In this document: positions 48,593 to 60,400 of the stretch, piece by piece | Layout: each line of letters opens with the position of its first letter | How positions within the stretch are numbered: the stretch's first letter is position 1 | NCBI GenBank assembly: GCA_030062745.1 | Contig: CP099846.1 | Coordinates: 496,001 to 560,000 of the forward strand | Direction: 5' to 3' | DNA from: Capitulum mitella | Taxonomy: Eukaryota > Arthropoda > Thecostraca > Pollicipedomorpha > Pollicipedidae | Length of the DNA stretch: 64,000 bases | Translations under genes and position numbers: made by a program | The notes under the pieces: generated by a model | Seen by the model: only the letters and a program-made list of their open reading frames with translations | Database searches by the model: none | What the model was told of the DNA's origin: nothing

Positions 48593-48985
48593 TAATGTCC
48601 CCGTGCTAATTCTTAAAGGGTACGCCTATGGGCCTTAAGATGGCCTCGTGCTGGTTTTTAAGGGAGCCCCTGCTGCTTGTTCTACAGGCCAACGGGATGC
48701 CCAGTTGGTCTGTAGAAGGGCAACCTGCCGGCTCTTCCATGAAGCGGCCCTCTGTAGTTGTCTGCCGGCCTATAGTGAGGCTCCTTCGGGCCTGCAGAGG
48801 TAGCCCTATAAAGAGCCCCTAAAAGCTGGCCCCTAAATGGGCCCCTGCACATCTGTCACCAAATCCTTGCTGCTGCCGGTTTGTAAAGGGGTCCATGGTG
48901 TCCTGTAAATTGGTCTCCACATGGCAGCAGAGGGCCACTGTCCTCTTACAGAGGCATGTGCTGACCTGTGAACAGTAAGGGTCCC

Positions 48986-50105
48986 TTTTACAAGTCATCG
49001 AATCGCAGGATAATTGCATCGACCCAATCGCATCGAAGTCATCGAATCATAATCGTATCGATCCCTACATTGAAACGTGTAATGTACATACATCAGACAT
49101 GTTTTCGTAAGGCAATTTCAAAATCTGTTTTACGTAATCAGTCATAATACCATTTGAAATGTACTTACGATGCTGCAGCGCACACCACGCGGTCCACAAA
49201 AGAACATGTCAGGTGAAGTCAATCATTTAAAGTCATTTTCCTGTGTTTGTGCGTCATTAGGCCCCGTCCGTCAATAGTGCTCTTTCCCTTACATATTTTC
49301 CGGCATTCCAAGGTATGTAATAGACTGTCTTGAGTTCTTTACTCTCCTGCACTTACATCCCAGTCCTTCACGAAAAAAAAACAGGAATTGATCATGCAGC
49401 AGACGGCATCCGATTTATTGATGTCACGATAGACGTATGACACGACACTGTCATACGCCGAGTAATTATGCCCCTTCTGCACCCGAGGAAACATTTTGCT
49501 GTTTAGGCAATTTGTGGTTAATGCAGTAACATTTATCCAGTATACATTTACCTATCAATTTCGCTGCCAAGGTCAGGAATGATGGTGTATACGATGGTTG
49601 CATAAAACTGTACTAGCTTTCCGCAGCGCACTTTTATATGTCAAACATGCTGACGTTTAAATGACGTCGGATGTAAGTTTTCGATATCTACTATGCTTGC
49701 TGTCTTCCTGAGGCATACCATATGACGAACACCGTATGGTAAATCCTAGGGAAAGTTGGCTGCCATCGAAAAATTCTTTGGCATTGTTGCTTTACATGAA
49801 CCAATGGAAGCCAATACATCCAGTCAGATGTCAATGACGACAATCTTGATATCGCTATGCCCTTATATGTGCTTCAAATGCCGTGTGCAAAAACCGATTT
49901 TCCTCGCCGGCTTCAGCCTCTAACTCAGTGTTGGCAAAAGTGGTAAATCGAGCTGTGACGAGACATGTCGCAGTGTCTTATCTTACTACGTCCAGCATGG
50001 CTCCATCTCTCCCAGGCGTGTTCCCGGCTGAACCTGAGCTTAACTCCGCCTGTGCGAAGCGCTACGTTCGGCGGCAGCGACGTGGTGTTGTCGGAAGGTG
50101 ACGCT
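48986..50105. other. 3' flank of the ATPase gene
   Basis: AT-rich unique DNA carrying the candidate poly(A) signal. No other gene seen. Confidence 0.4.
49414..49419 (-). promoter_or_regulatory. Candidate polyadenylation signal of the ATPase gene
   Basis: AATAAA on the minus strand, about 690 bp beyond the stop codon. It is the nearest canonical hexamer I noticed in that direction. It would give a 3' UTR of about 0.7 kb. Confidence 0.3.
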
Positions 50106-53100
50106 TCAATAGTAGGTCTCCTGTTCACACCATCCTCCTGGGATCGTCCTGAGGGTGTAACGCCGGCACTCGTCATATATCCAGATCAAGAGGGAAAAGG
50201 GCAACGCTGTTATCCACCAGTTCCACCGCAAGGGGTACATCTTGAACAGCAGGTCGGTTCCCGGGCAGTAACTGAGGACGCAAGCGATGACCGTCTCGAA
50301 CACCAGGCCGAAGTTAAACATGCCGTTCTTCATCTTGTGCGTGAAAATGGAATTGCGTCTGGTCTTGCAGATGATAGCGTCTGCCCACTGCACGATGACG
50401 ATGGAGACGAAGAACGCTGTCTGACTGGTGTGCTCCAGGATCTTCCTGTCCTGATACGTCCACTCCTGCCCGTACGAGTCCTCCAGGTCGTTCAAGTTCT
50501 TGGCCTCCCAGGGCTCCCGCAGCCCGAACAGGCTGTACGGCAGGAAGCCGTGCTCTGCCAGGATGACGACCCACGTGAAGAAACCGGCCGCCGCCTGGAT
50601 CATGCCAATCTGGCCGTACGCCATCGATATCAGCCTCTCGTTCACCAGCCTGTCCAGCCTCTTGTCACGGGGCTTTCTTTTCATAATGTCCGACTCGGCG
50701 AATTCGTACGCGAAGGAAATGGCCGGCACCATATCTGTGCCGAGGTCGATGCAGAGTATGGTAACAGTCCCGAGTGGCAGTGGCACCCCGGCAATCATGT
50801 AAAACAGGAATGGTGAAATCTCTGGGATGTTCGAGGTCAGTGTGTAGGCGATCGACTTCTTGAGGTTATCGAAAATCAGGCGTCCCTCCTCCACGCCGGT
50901 GACAATGGAGGCGAAGTTGTCGTCCAGCAGGATCATGTCGGCTGCCTGTTTGGACACATCCGAGCCGGCTATGCCCATAGCGACGCCGATGTCGGCCCGC
51001 TTCAGGGCGGGAGAATCGTTAACTCCGTCACCAGTGACGGCCACGACAGCGCCCGCGCGCTGGCAGCCTTCCACGATAATCAGCTTCTGCTGTGGCGAGG
51101 TACGCGCAAACACAATCTCTTGGTGGTCGTGAAGCACCGAGTCGATGTCTTCGTCCGTCATGTCCTTCAGCTGGCTACCGTGGATGACGGCCGCCTTCGC
51201 CAGGCGCGGGTCAATGTCCTCAGCCTTACAGCGCATGCGCACCACCAGCTCGTCTATGGTGTAGCTCTGGGGAGAGATGATGCCCACCGAGCGCGCGATA
51301 GCCTTGGCCGTGATCGGGTGATCGCCGGTCACCATAAAGACCTTGATGCCGGCTGAACGACACTTGGCGACTGCATCGGGCACGGCCGCGCGCGGAGGAT
51401 CAATCATCGACACGAGACCAACAAAGCGCATGCCATCCAGCGGAAAGTTCTCTTCGTCAGCGTCGAACTCGTAGCCGCGTGGAAAGGCATCGGCCGGCAG
51501 GACCAAGTCACAAAAGCCAAGTACACGCTCGCCCATACCGCCAAGCTCCATGTAGGCCTTGTTAAACCTGGACTTCCATTTGTTGCTGAGTTTGATGGTT
51601 TTGCCGTGGTAGTTTATTGTTGTGCAGCGATCTAAAATCCTTTCCGGGGCACCCTTCATTACCAGCAAGTAAGGACATTCATTTCCTTCTTCGTCTTTGA
51701 TTTCGCCATTGGTGTCGTGGACACTCACCTGATACTTGTTGAGAGAGTTGAACGGAATTTCACAGATCTTTGGGTATTTGGCACGATAATCCATCACCCT
51801 TCCCACAACACTTTCTGTAAACTTCAGTAGAGCTGCTTCTGAAGCGTCCCCGTTAATGGCTCTGTGCATTACTGGCTTATTCTCTTGATCTGCTTGAAAT
51901 TCTGCTCGATTACAAAGCATGCAGACGCGGGATAGCGGCATCCAGCCATCTGACGACGTGTCAACAGTGACCCCGGACTGATCCTCGGTAGTATCCGTCT
52001 GTTGGATCCGCCCGTTTGTCCAGATGTGGGCAACAGTCATGCGGTTCTGTGTAAGGGTTCCCGTTTTGTCAGAACAAATAGTGGATGTAGATCCCAGGGT
52101 CTCAACCGCCTCTAGGTTTTTAACCAGACAGTTCTTCTGAGCCATGCGCTTGGCTGTGAGAGTCAGGCAGACTGTTACAGTAACCAGAAGGCCTTCCGGT
52201 ACGTTTGCCACGATTATTCCGATCAGGAAGACGACAGCGTCCACAAAGGAGTATCTTAGCACCAAGGCGACGATGAAGAAGGACACTCCGAGAAAGACGG
52301 CCACTGCTGTGATGATGTGGATGAAATGTTCGATCTCGATGGCAATCGGAGTCTTTCCAGAATCAAGACCAGACGTCAGTCCCGCGATCCGTCCCATCAC
52401 CGTGTTATCGCCGGTATTGATAACCACTCCGCGACAGGTACCCTCAACGGCGTTAGTCGAGAAGAACGCCAGATTTTTTGTCTCCAGAGGATTTTCGCTG
52501 GTGTTTTCCGGTGAACGAGACTGTGCTTCCGACTCGCCGGTGAGTGACGAATTATCAACTTTCATGGCATGAGCCTGTAGTATACGTATATCGGCCGGCA
52601 CCCGATCTCCGAATTTTACATTAACAACGTCGCCCTTGACTAATTCCTCCGCTTTTACGTTTTTGCTTTTACCACCGCGAACTACGTTGGCGGTGTGAGG
52701 CACTAAATTCTTGAATGACTCCATGATCTTGGAGCTTTTTCTCTCCTGGTAGTACGAGAATATACCGGTCACCACAACCACACCAGTCAGCACAACGCCA
52801 ACGTAGAAGTTATCTGGAGCTACGTTATCTTTCGTGGCGGACTGAAACCCATATACGCCAAAGCATAAGATTGCTCCAACCCACAAGAGCATGGAGAACC
52901 CGTAGAACATGTTCTTGCAAAACTTTACCCATTCTGGTGTTGTTTTTGGCGGCGTGAGGGCATTTGGCCCATCGCGAAGCAAGTATTTCGCCGCTTGTTC
53001 ATCAGTCAATCCTTTCTCTTGGTCTGCTCCTAACCTTGCACATAAGTCTTCTATTGGTATGATGTGTTCATCGAGTTCAAGCTCGCGTTTTAGTTCGTCA

Positions 53101-53183
53101 AGATCCCGTTGGCTTGACTTGGGTTTGTTGGTGATTGTTTGCGATGCCTGCACGCTCAGTTTTCGACGGGCCTTTTTGCTTGC
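50106..53183 (-). CDS. ATP1A (family level): Na+/K+-ATPase alpha subunit, main coding exon (exon 2 to stop)
   Basis: P-type ATPase (type IIC) that exports 3 Na+ and imports 2 K+ per ATP at the plasma membrane, normally paired with a beta subunit. Residues are counted from the first codon of this exon (Ala1, 1025 residues). TGES of the actuator domain is at 215-218, the phosphorylated Asp372 is in DKTGT, the nucleotide-binding KGAP starts at Lys510, and TGDGVND is at 717-723. Ten membrane segments are visible, about 92-113, 126-147, 287-310, 312-341, 778-800, 804-825, 857-878, 921-940, 956-972 and 988-1005. Cation ligands Glu330 (PEGLL), Asn785, Glu788, Asp813 and Asp817 are all present. The beta-contact motif SYGQ (M7-M8 loop) and the C-terminal ETYY are intact. 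The Q and N that bound the M1-M2 loop (positions 111 and 122 in sheep numbering) are kept, which predicts ouabain sensitivity. The upstream edge is a splice acceptor (TTTCGTTTCAG, phase 0), so the GTG at 53153 is only an internal Val. Oddities are the complete lack of introns across 3.1 kb, Val after PEGLL where Ala is usual, and Tyr at sheep position 786. Confidence 0.97.
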   Translation of the reverse strand, partial: ASKKARRKLSVQASQTITNKPKSSQRDLDELKRELELDEHIIPIEDLCARLGADQEKGLTDEQAAKYLLRDGPNALTPPKTTPEWVKFCKNMFYGFSMLLWVGAILCFGVYGFQSATKDNVAPDNFYVGVVLTGVVVVTGIFSYYQERKSSKIMESFKNLVPHTANVVRGGKSKNVKAEELVKGDVVNVKFGDRVPADIRILQAHAMKVDNSSLTGESEAQSRSPENTSENPLETKNLAFFSTNAVEGTCRGVVINTGDNTVMGRIAGLTSGLDSGKTPIAIEIEHFIHIITAVAVFLGVSFFIVALVLRYSFVDAVVFLIGIIVANVPEGLLVTVTVCLTLTAKRMAQKNCLVKNLEAVETLGSTSTICSDKTGTLTQNRMTVAHIWTNGRIQQTDTTEDQSGVTVDTSSDGWMPLSRVCMLCNRAEFQADQENKPVMHRAINGDASEAALLKFTESVVGRVMDYRAKYPKICEIPFNSLNKYQVSVHDTNGEIKDEEGNECPYLLVMKGAPERILDRCTTINYHGKTIKLSNKWKSRFNKAYMELGGMGERVLGFCDLVLPADAFPRGYEFDADEENFPLDGMRFVGLVSMIDPPRAAVPDAVAKCRSAGIKVFMVTGDHPITAKAIARSVGIISPQSYTIDELVVRMRCKAEDIDPRLAKAAVIHGSQLKDMTDEDIDSVLHDHQEIVFARTSPQQKLIIVEGCQRAGAVVAVTGDGVNDSPALKRADIGVAMGIAGSDVSKQAADMILLDDNFASIVTGVEEGRLIFDNLKKSIAYTLTSNIPEISPFLFYMIAGVPLPLGTVTILCIDLGTDMVPAISFAYEFAESDIMKRKPRDKRLDRLVNERLISMAYGQIGMIQAAAGFFTWVVILAEHGFLPYSLFGLREPWEAKNLNDLEDSYGQEWTYQDRKILEHTSQTAFFVSIVIVQWADAIICKTRRNSIFTHKMKNGMFNFGLVFETVIACVLSYCPGTDLLFKMYPLRWNWWITALPFSLLIWIYDECRRYTLRTIPGGWCEQETYY

Positions 53184-53329
53184 CTGAAACGAAAGATATT
53201 ACACATGACTACTGGTGTCTGACATCTAACGTACAAGGGATTGCAGGATCGATACACAGAATGGATTGAAGCTTGGCCTTATCAGAGAAAGTAGCGCGTG
53301 ATTTTAAATGTTGTTCGCTCAGAATGGGA

Positions 53330-53885
53330 AAACGTTGTTATTTGGGTTACCCAGGATTCAGTGTTAAGCCCTTTACTCTTTATCATTTTTGTGAACAACA
53401 TAGATTTTGGTATAAGAAACAGTCTCCAATTTTGCTGAAGACACTAAACTGGTCAGTAGGGTCAATAGTGGTGATGCTGGAGTCTTGCAGACAGATCTGA
53501 ATGGACTTATAGCATGGGCACATACCTGGCAAATGACACAATTGTGTCAAATGCAAAATACTACGATTGGGTCGCAAAAAAACATATATGCGAAATGGGC
53601 GACAATGTGCTAGAGGAAACGCAAGAAGAAAGGGACCGAGTATGATAATAAGCTATGATCTCAAATTTTCGAAGCAATGTCTAGAAGCCGGCAAGCAAGC
53701 TTCTAGAATTCTGGGCGCGATCGATAAGAACGTTTCACGTAAAAGTAAAGAGGTAATTATACGGCTATATTGCACATATGTAAGACTGCACTTGGAATAT
53801 TGCATTCAGTCATGGTCTTCACAGCACAGAAAAAGATATTAGCATGATAGAGAAGGTTCGACATAAGGCAACTAGAATGACAAAG
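53330..53885 (+). mobile_element. LINE reverse-transcriptase fragment (5' half of a split copy)
   Basis: Conceptual translation with frameshifts gives DSVLSPLLFIIFVNNID, then FAEDTKLVSRVNSG where the catalytic box is normally FADDT, and further on KEVIIRLYCTYVRLHLEYC and MIEKVRHKATRM. These are the usual order of blocks in CR1/Jockey-like non-LTR reverse transcriptases. The catalytic Asp is replaced by Glu and at least three frame changes are visible, so it is dead. It lies antisense to the ATPase gene within its proposed intron. Confidence 0.8.
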
Positions 53886-54130
53886 GGAATGGAGGGGTTT
53901 TTATTATTTTTTATTTTTTTTCCCAAACCCAATATTTATTTTTTTTTTTTTTTTTTTAAAAATTTTTTTTTTTTTTTTTTTTTACAATTGTTTTTTTTTT
54001 ATTATTTTTAAAAATTTTTAAAAAAATTTTTCGGGGGCAAAAACAAAAACAATTAAAAAGTAGGAAGAAAAAGTGGTAGGTGTTTTTACTTCAACAACAA
54101 AGGGGGATTTTTGGGGGAAGGGGTGTTGTT
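53885..54130. repeat. T/A homopolymer-rich block
   Basis: Long alternating runs of T and A (many of 8 to 20 bases) followed by G-run and A-run words such as GGGGGATTTTTGGGGG. It is unlike any other part of the window. It may be a decayed poly(A)/poly(T) insertion scar or a low-quality consensus stretch. Confidence 0.6.
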
Positions 54131-54149
54131 TAGGATAAGTAGGCTCATT

Positions 54150-54565
54150 TTCACATGCACGGCCAGATCAACCGCCAGAACTATCGGTTCTGGGGTCACA
54201 CTCCACCTGATGAGGTTCTTGAGGCTCCAGACAATTTGACAGAGGTGCACCGACACCGTGCATCACCAAAGGATGCAGGAAGACGGGGCTACCCCTCACA
54301 CGGCCCGCAAGTCATTGCAGTGGCTACAAGATCATCTGGACGGTCTCTTCATCTCCAGGAGGAGCACCATCAGCTGGCCAGCGCACTCCCCGGACCTAAC
54401 CCCCATGGCTGTCTTATAGGGATATTTCCAGGTGACCATCTTCAGATCAAGACTGGAGAGCCTGGTTCACCTCAAGGACAAGATTAAGAAAGCCATCCGC
54501 GAGATCAAAGAGGAGATGTGTCGCGGATTGGTGCGTGAGGCTCTCTACAGATCTGACGCATGACT
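54150..54565 (+). mobile_element. Internally deleted mariner-like transposase fragment
   Basis: Translated pieces match the same transposase group as the element at 62.1 kb: G.IN.QNYRFWG at the start, then, after an internal deletion, DGATPHTARKSLQWLQDHL, WPAHSPDLTP and a basic tail ending at a stop near 54560. No terminal repeats were found. It splits the LINE whose halves lie at 53.3-53.9 and 54.7-55.05 kb. Confidence 0.75.
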
Positions 54566-54699
54566 GATGCAAAAGGGAGGGCATCTTGGTACGTGCTCTG
54601 GATGGAGCGCCGTTAGTCCAGTGTTCGAAATGTTGTCAAACAAAATAGCATGAAATATACGTCCATTACATGCTGATTTCATTACAGTACTTTCATAAA

Positions 54700-55050
54700 T
54701 ATGAAAGATATTGAAATTCAAAATATAGTATGTCATTGTGGGACATCCGCTATAGAGCGTTGTAGGGTACAAATGATTAAGGTATTCAGACTGTTGAAGA
54801 ACATTGCTAAGTTACATTCCAGTGACATGTTTCAGATATTAGGATCAGAGAAAGCCAGGAATCATAACCTTCAACTGGGGAGAGCGAAAGGTAATACATT
54901 ACCAAGACGAGGTTTTTTATTCAAAGAATTGTAACGTTGTGGAAAAGCTTACCAGAAAATGTAATAGAAAGTGTATCCCTCACAGCGTTTAAGAGAAATC
55001 CAGCTAAATACGGCGGAGATCATAGGGATACGTGATATCAGGGTACGTCA
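54700..55050 (+). mobile_element. LINE 3' coding tail (second half of the split copy)
   Basis: Continues the LINE after the mariner insertion: MIKVFRLLKNIAKL, SDMFQILGSEKARNHNLQL, then after a shift IVTLWKSLPENVIESVSLTAFKRN, ending near 55035. The LW.SLP..V blocks are the conserved end of this LINE type. Confidence 0.75.
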
Positions 55051-56270
55051 CACAGCTTCACACCATTGAGTCTGGCAGAGTGTGACATATTGGTGGCTAT
55101 TTTATATGCAGTTGTTTTTATTAATCGTAGGTGTCGGAGTTTAGGTATGCGCGTCTGCGCACAAGGTACATGTATACGTGTATGTATAAGACACTAAGTG
55201 ATATTGTTATAATCGGTGCTACCCCGATGGGTACATGTGGCCTTTTGTTGAATCGAAATGTCTTGTGAAATATACGTCTTGTAATGCCAATCTAATGATT
55301 AATGAAATATCACATCTAATGAATCTAATGACTCCCTTTGCATAAAAATAAGCAAAGTCTGAACAAAAATGAGATATAACGTTTATCACCGGTGCAGCCG
55401 CCACAAGATAGTTTGGGTCGTATATTGCGACTTTGTGAAAGGTGGAAGACCGGAAGATCATATTCAAGTTCAGCTACTGGTTCCTCAATGTGACGCTTAC
55501 CGAAGTTGTAATGTTCGTGTTCCTTGAAGAAATGTCACCTCGCTCCCATTATCTACACGAGGTCCGAGGGTGGTGAAACCATTGAGTCACCTGGGCGCTG
55601 CTCCCTTGAATATTAGAATTTTAATTTAATCCTATTTTGTTTACTTAAAATTGCTTAAAAACTGTCTCAGCCTTCCCTATATAATCCTCCTCAGTACAGT
55701 GGAGAGGTACCGTGGATCAACTTCCACCTATGTTTTTTACAAGCTACCCTAGAAAATGACTGTTTCAATAGCTCTGAAATTTTGCATAGCCAAACGTTGA
55801 ACATTTTTTTGCGCATTTTGGGAAGGCCAGATTAAACCTTGTCAGTCCATTGGTCTGCGACCTTTTCCTCAACGACAGGTCACAGGGAAATCCCGATATG
55901 GCGACGGTCCTCATCCGATACCAAACATTTTAAGTTTTTTTTACAGTACTCAGTCTAACACTTTATACATGGGTGCCACCCATGGTGTTGAACAAACCTC
56001 TGAACGTTTGTCTTTACGTATGTTAATGTCATATCACGTCAAAATCATGCATTGAGACTTGAGACCGTTGACCTTTTCTGGCCTTTTATTTACCTCGCAG
56101 AGGTCATGAACGATATAATGGAAAACGACGATTTCCATACCAACAGTACTTTTAGCCCTTTATCATTGTCACAAATTGTCTTGGTCCCCTCGAAAACACT
56201 GCATATACTACGTCCTGCAGGATGCAATGAAAACCAATATCCACGGACATGGCCTCCTTTCAGGTTGCTA

Positions 56271-57494
56271 TTAACCCGTCCCCGACTGGGGGAGCAGTTG
56301 ACTGCCCCCCTGAGGTTTTTCTGGGATTGCAAGAGAACAAACAAACACCGAGTCACGAAACTTTGTGTACCTTTTGCTTCATCAATTCTACATCTCGTGC
56401 CAAATTTTGACCTCAGGCTAGGTCAGATGCCCGACCTAGGTCAAGTCAAACAGACCTATGTCAAAAAAGTTTGGCGCCCTGTAACTTTTTTGCAAAACAA
56501 GATATCCCAATAATACTTTCAGGGATTGGTGAACGTGATAGATGCAACAAATCTGCTATCTCAGATTTTTCGGAATTTTCCGGGTCATTGACCTAAGGTC
56601 AAGCCCATTTTTAAGGCATGTTGTGGTTTTTTCAGAAATTGACGGAATATTTCATAACATTTTTAGTGTGGCGTCAAGCACACATCTAGTTACCGTCACT
56701 GGGCAAAGTATCAATGACTTCCAGCCATTGGCCTGAGGTCAGGTCACGAATAACTGTAGTGAGCCAAAATGTACCACCGTCAAAATCATTGATGGATTAC
56801 TCAGAATGGGCAGAAAATGGCAGAACTAGCTTGCACAGACGTAAGTAATACCAGGAGCCTCAAAAAGTTTGAAAAAATTGCATGTTTTGGAAATAAACAG
56901 GCTCTCGCGAATAAAGCTCCGTCAATTTTCTAGATTGGCAACTAATGAATTTTTCAAAAATTTAAGCATGAAAAACCATCACAAGAACGACTAAGGTCAA
57001 TGAAATATACATAGATCGTCTTTTTTCGCGAAAATAAAGGAGCACTAAAATTAATTTCCGTCAATTTGTTACCGCATACGGCAGCAGCGCACGCCTACAG
57101 CTGCCGTTAGAAATGCTTTGTCTTTAACTCAACGTTTCGCCGTATATATTGAACAAATCTGGGAAATTAGACGTGTATCGGCATCCGCGGACCTTTACTT
57201 GGGCCCTGGTGCTTTGACCTAAGAGTTTTTAGTCACATCCCTTGAGATTCAGGTCATTTCTCGGTCTCATGCAGTCGGCTATGAGAAAACATATATAAAG
57301 GGCGTAAATTGCTTACATATTATCTAAAAATAAAAATGAGACCAGTTTCGAGCTCTACTCGTCACAAGCTTTCCAACGGTATGCTTATTTTTATCGTGCG
57401 ACCAACTGTTCGTGAGTTAGAGGAGGGGGGCGGCCAACTGCCCCCGCCCCAGTCGACCATGTTCGAAACGGACCGACGGTCGTGCGCGGGTTAA
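56271..57494 (+). mobile_element. TTAA-flanked non-autonomous DNA transposon, copy C
   Basis: Same ends as copy B (TTAACCCGTCCCCGACTGGG; CGTGCGCGGGTTAA) and the same internal order: ACGAAACTTTGTGTACC, tandem TGACCT/AGGTCA words, GTGGCGTCAAGCAC, a hydrophilic non-coding middle, and CTCATGCAGTCGGCTATGAG near the right end. It lies within the proposed ATPase intron, antisense to the gene. No ORF. Confidence 0.8.
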
Positions 57495-60400
57495 GGTGAC
57501 TGTGTAACTTGAGGGGATAATATTGGGCATCATAGTCGGGGCCTCGCCTAACTTGTTAACTGGGGGGGGGGGGCTCAGCCCCGCAATGGAGTCAACAGCA
57601 CCCCCCCCAGTCATGGCAAAATTGGGCCACTGGGGGGGGGGCAGTTGGAATGCTCGAAGGCATCATCATAAATCTAATACAGGGTTTTCTATAGAGACGT
57701 AACGTTTCCTTTGAGAAGCAGTTTCTGCAAAAATGTTTTGTCCATGCATTTTTCGGCGACTCCTGCATCACCAGTGTTAGTGTTTAGAAACACTGAGTTA
57801 CGCGTGCTAATACAATAACGATGTAAAGTAAATATGGATGCTAGTACAATCAACGCAGGGTTTTCTGCGGAGACATAATATTTTTTTCCAAATGTGTAGT
57901 CTCTACTTCGTCTGTCAGCTTTTAGTACACTTGAATCACCAGTGGTGGTGTATGCAAACGACATATGCTGGCAGCATTTTTTATTATGCAATAACGCCGG
58001 AAAGCAAAAAGCCCAAAGCAATGCGGCCGAAATATGGCCAATCCAATATACTTAAACCTTACTGAAACGCAAAATGAACTGATATTTTACTCCACATGGC
58101 CTATAGCACCTCTTGGTGCAAATTTTAAGTAATAATGGTCCCAGATCAGTCAATTTTTTAGAAGTGGAGCCAAATTCGTTGACATGCGTCGTTCGATTAC
58201 ATGACATAATGCCGTATGGTATCAAATGGAAAAATGCTGCAAGCAAGCAAACGAACGACCACAAAATATTGAGCAAGACAAATAACGATGGGCGTATATC
58301 TCGAACGAAGAAATATGGAATGCCATATATCGATCTGGGGATCAGTGTGGAGCAGCAATTATTTCGCCGAACAAAACATGGAATGGAAGAGCATCCAGTG
58401 CAAAATGTTCAACAAAAATATCGAGGCAGGACCAGTATCAAACGGCTATGTAACAAATTACAGGTGACTGAATAACAAAATATCGGGGCAGGGGTAACAA
58501 CGAAAAGGACAAATATTTAGGTCAACTTTATCGCAAAACAACTAATAGTGCAACACGGTGGGCACGGGTGCTGACTGCTTCCGAAATCTGTACGGGACAT
58601 CCCAGCAGGAAAATCGTGGAAGCTTTCCCGGGTTTACACATAATTTCCCAAATGTCTTCGTTACTTTAGCTAAAATTACACTCTGGTTGCTTCAAGAGGT
58701 TTCTGACCTAAGCCGACCAGATAGATATCCTGGCTGCGCCACCAGACCTGTTGATGTAGCTGCAAAAATACTGGAATTTTGCGTCGTATATGCAAGGTTC
58801 GAGTCCTGGGCGTTCAAAAATTCCCCTTTCTCTTCTCCCAGCGGTCTTTTGAGGACATGCTGTGACTTCTGCTGCCAGGGCTCTTCCACCTGATAACAAC
58901 GCACGACAGTGGGCTGGAAAATTTTTTTCCCCAGCGTTTTGGATATAAGAACCGTGGAATATATCACCGGTCTCCGGTGACGGCCCGCGCTGATTACCAC
59001 ATCTTCCAACAACAGCCAAAATTTGGAAGGAAGGAATGGGAAAATTTCGAACAACTGGGACTTCAATTCCATCCGTGGTCTTGACAAACGAAAGTCTTGA
59101 ACACCTCACCACCAGGTTCATGTCCTGGTTTTATCTTCATCCTTTGAGATATTTAGGTGATGTACATTGTCCCACTCCATATTCTGTAATGCGAAAGCTG
59201 ACCATTCTATACCCGCTCATTTACGATGTCCGTCTCGGATACGATGATACAAAGTAGCACCTCGCGATATTTTTCCATTTGGTTTTTTGCCGTTTTCATG
59301 TTAACTGAGGTTCATATTTTCCCATTCCTATATCTTTCGTCGGCTATTTGTTCATCCATCATTTTGCCCCCAATATTTTTTCCCATTTCGATAAATATCG
59401 CTATTCGATATTTATCCCTATTCGATATTCTGTTCCTCGATGTTTCTCCAGTTTAATGTTACTCTTTGACGCCATTCATAATGTCTGATATTTTGTTTTT
59501 GGCACTTTCTTCTCAGTATTTCTGCATTCGATATTCCACCACACGGTATTTTGTGTGGTAACTGTGTCGTCCCTAGTTCCGGAAACAAACGCGGGCTAGA
59601 AACCAATGATGACTGGCAGCATGCATATATTCATCACATGCGACGTGAAAGAAATGCAGTCGACTTGCACAATGTCTTATCCTAGCCATTACTGGTTTTT
59701 CCTTTAATTGTTCTAATGTTGCATAGTAAAGTTTATTGGTCATGACACGGAATGTAGATGTTTACAGTTTTTTTCTTGCAAGTAACAGTGTTTCGTATCC
59801 GTCTGCATCTCACAATGTCATCATTTGAAGACGTCCCTTTCTGTCACGGAAACCGCCTCTACCCTCGTTACCGTTCACATATTACTTTGCAGACGTTAGT
59901 GAGTTGGGAAGCTAAGAAAACCCATAGGAACATGGTCTGGTCTCGATACCCGCCGATGAATGCAAATCTACCATGAGAAAGGCTTTTTGTTACGTACTGA
60001 AGGCGAAGTTTAGGTGGTAATCCTGCCCAGAAATTCTCAGTCCCTTTTCGGAACGTGATCGTTACACATAGCAGAGGTCAGAGAGTTCATAAAATAGAGC
60101 AAACAAAGATTGTATGAACCCAAATGTACCGTAGGAATGACACCAGAAGACCTGAAATTGTACCAGTCAATCATTCAGGTGTTCCTAGCGTCTCCCAAGG
60201 AACACAGCCAGTCAAGTACTGCAGCAACGTAGCAACATGTGTCATTGGCCTGGCCAGACTGGGATTCATTCTTTCGAGTTTTGCGGAACTCACCTTCACG
60301 ACTATAGTGTTCCATGAAAACAGGCGTGGCAAAACAAAACTCGACAGACTCGTGCATAATTACTGGGGTCGGTTTTGTAAAGAAATTACATCATGTTAAA

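Larger units (their letters stand above)
46986..48985 (+). repeat. G/C-rich dispersed repeat, copy 3, split by the Tc1/mariner element
   Basis: Left part 46986-47269 and right part 48593-48985 are the same degenerate GGCCTGTAAAGGG units. GGCCAACGGGATGCCCAGTTGGTCTGTAG at the right part (shortened here to its key words GGCCAACGGGATGC and GTTGGTCTGTA) matches 18.28 kb. The transposon interrupts it. Confidence 0.65.

Noticed and set aside
49965..50816. Plus-strand frame of 283 codons
   Set aside because: Antisense shadow of the ATPase exon.
53151..53153. GTG as ATPase start codon
   Set aside because: The coding frame continues upstream to a splice acceptor at 53184; GTG here is an ordinary Val codon.
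58113..58475. 120-codon plus-strand frame in the ATPase intron
   Set aside because: Low-complexity hydrophilic translation, no family resemblance, no splice or promoter support.
58680..58815. tRNA-like boxes (GGTTCGAGTCC at 58791 on plus; TGGCGCAGCCAGG on minus)
   Set aside because: A and B boxes lie on opposite strands and no cloverleaf closes; at best a decayed SINE piece.
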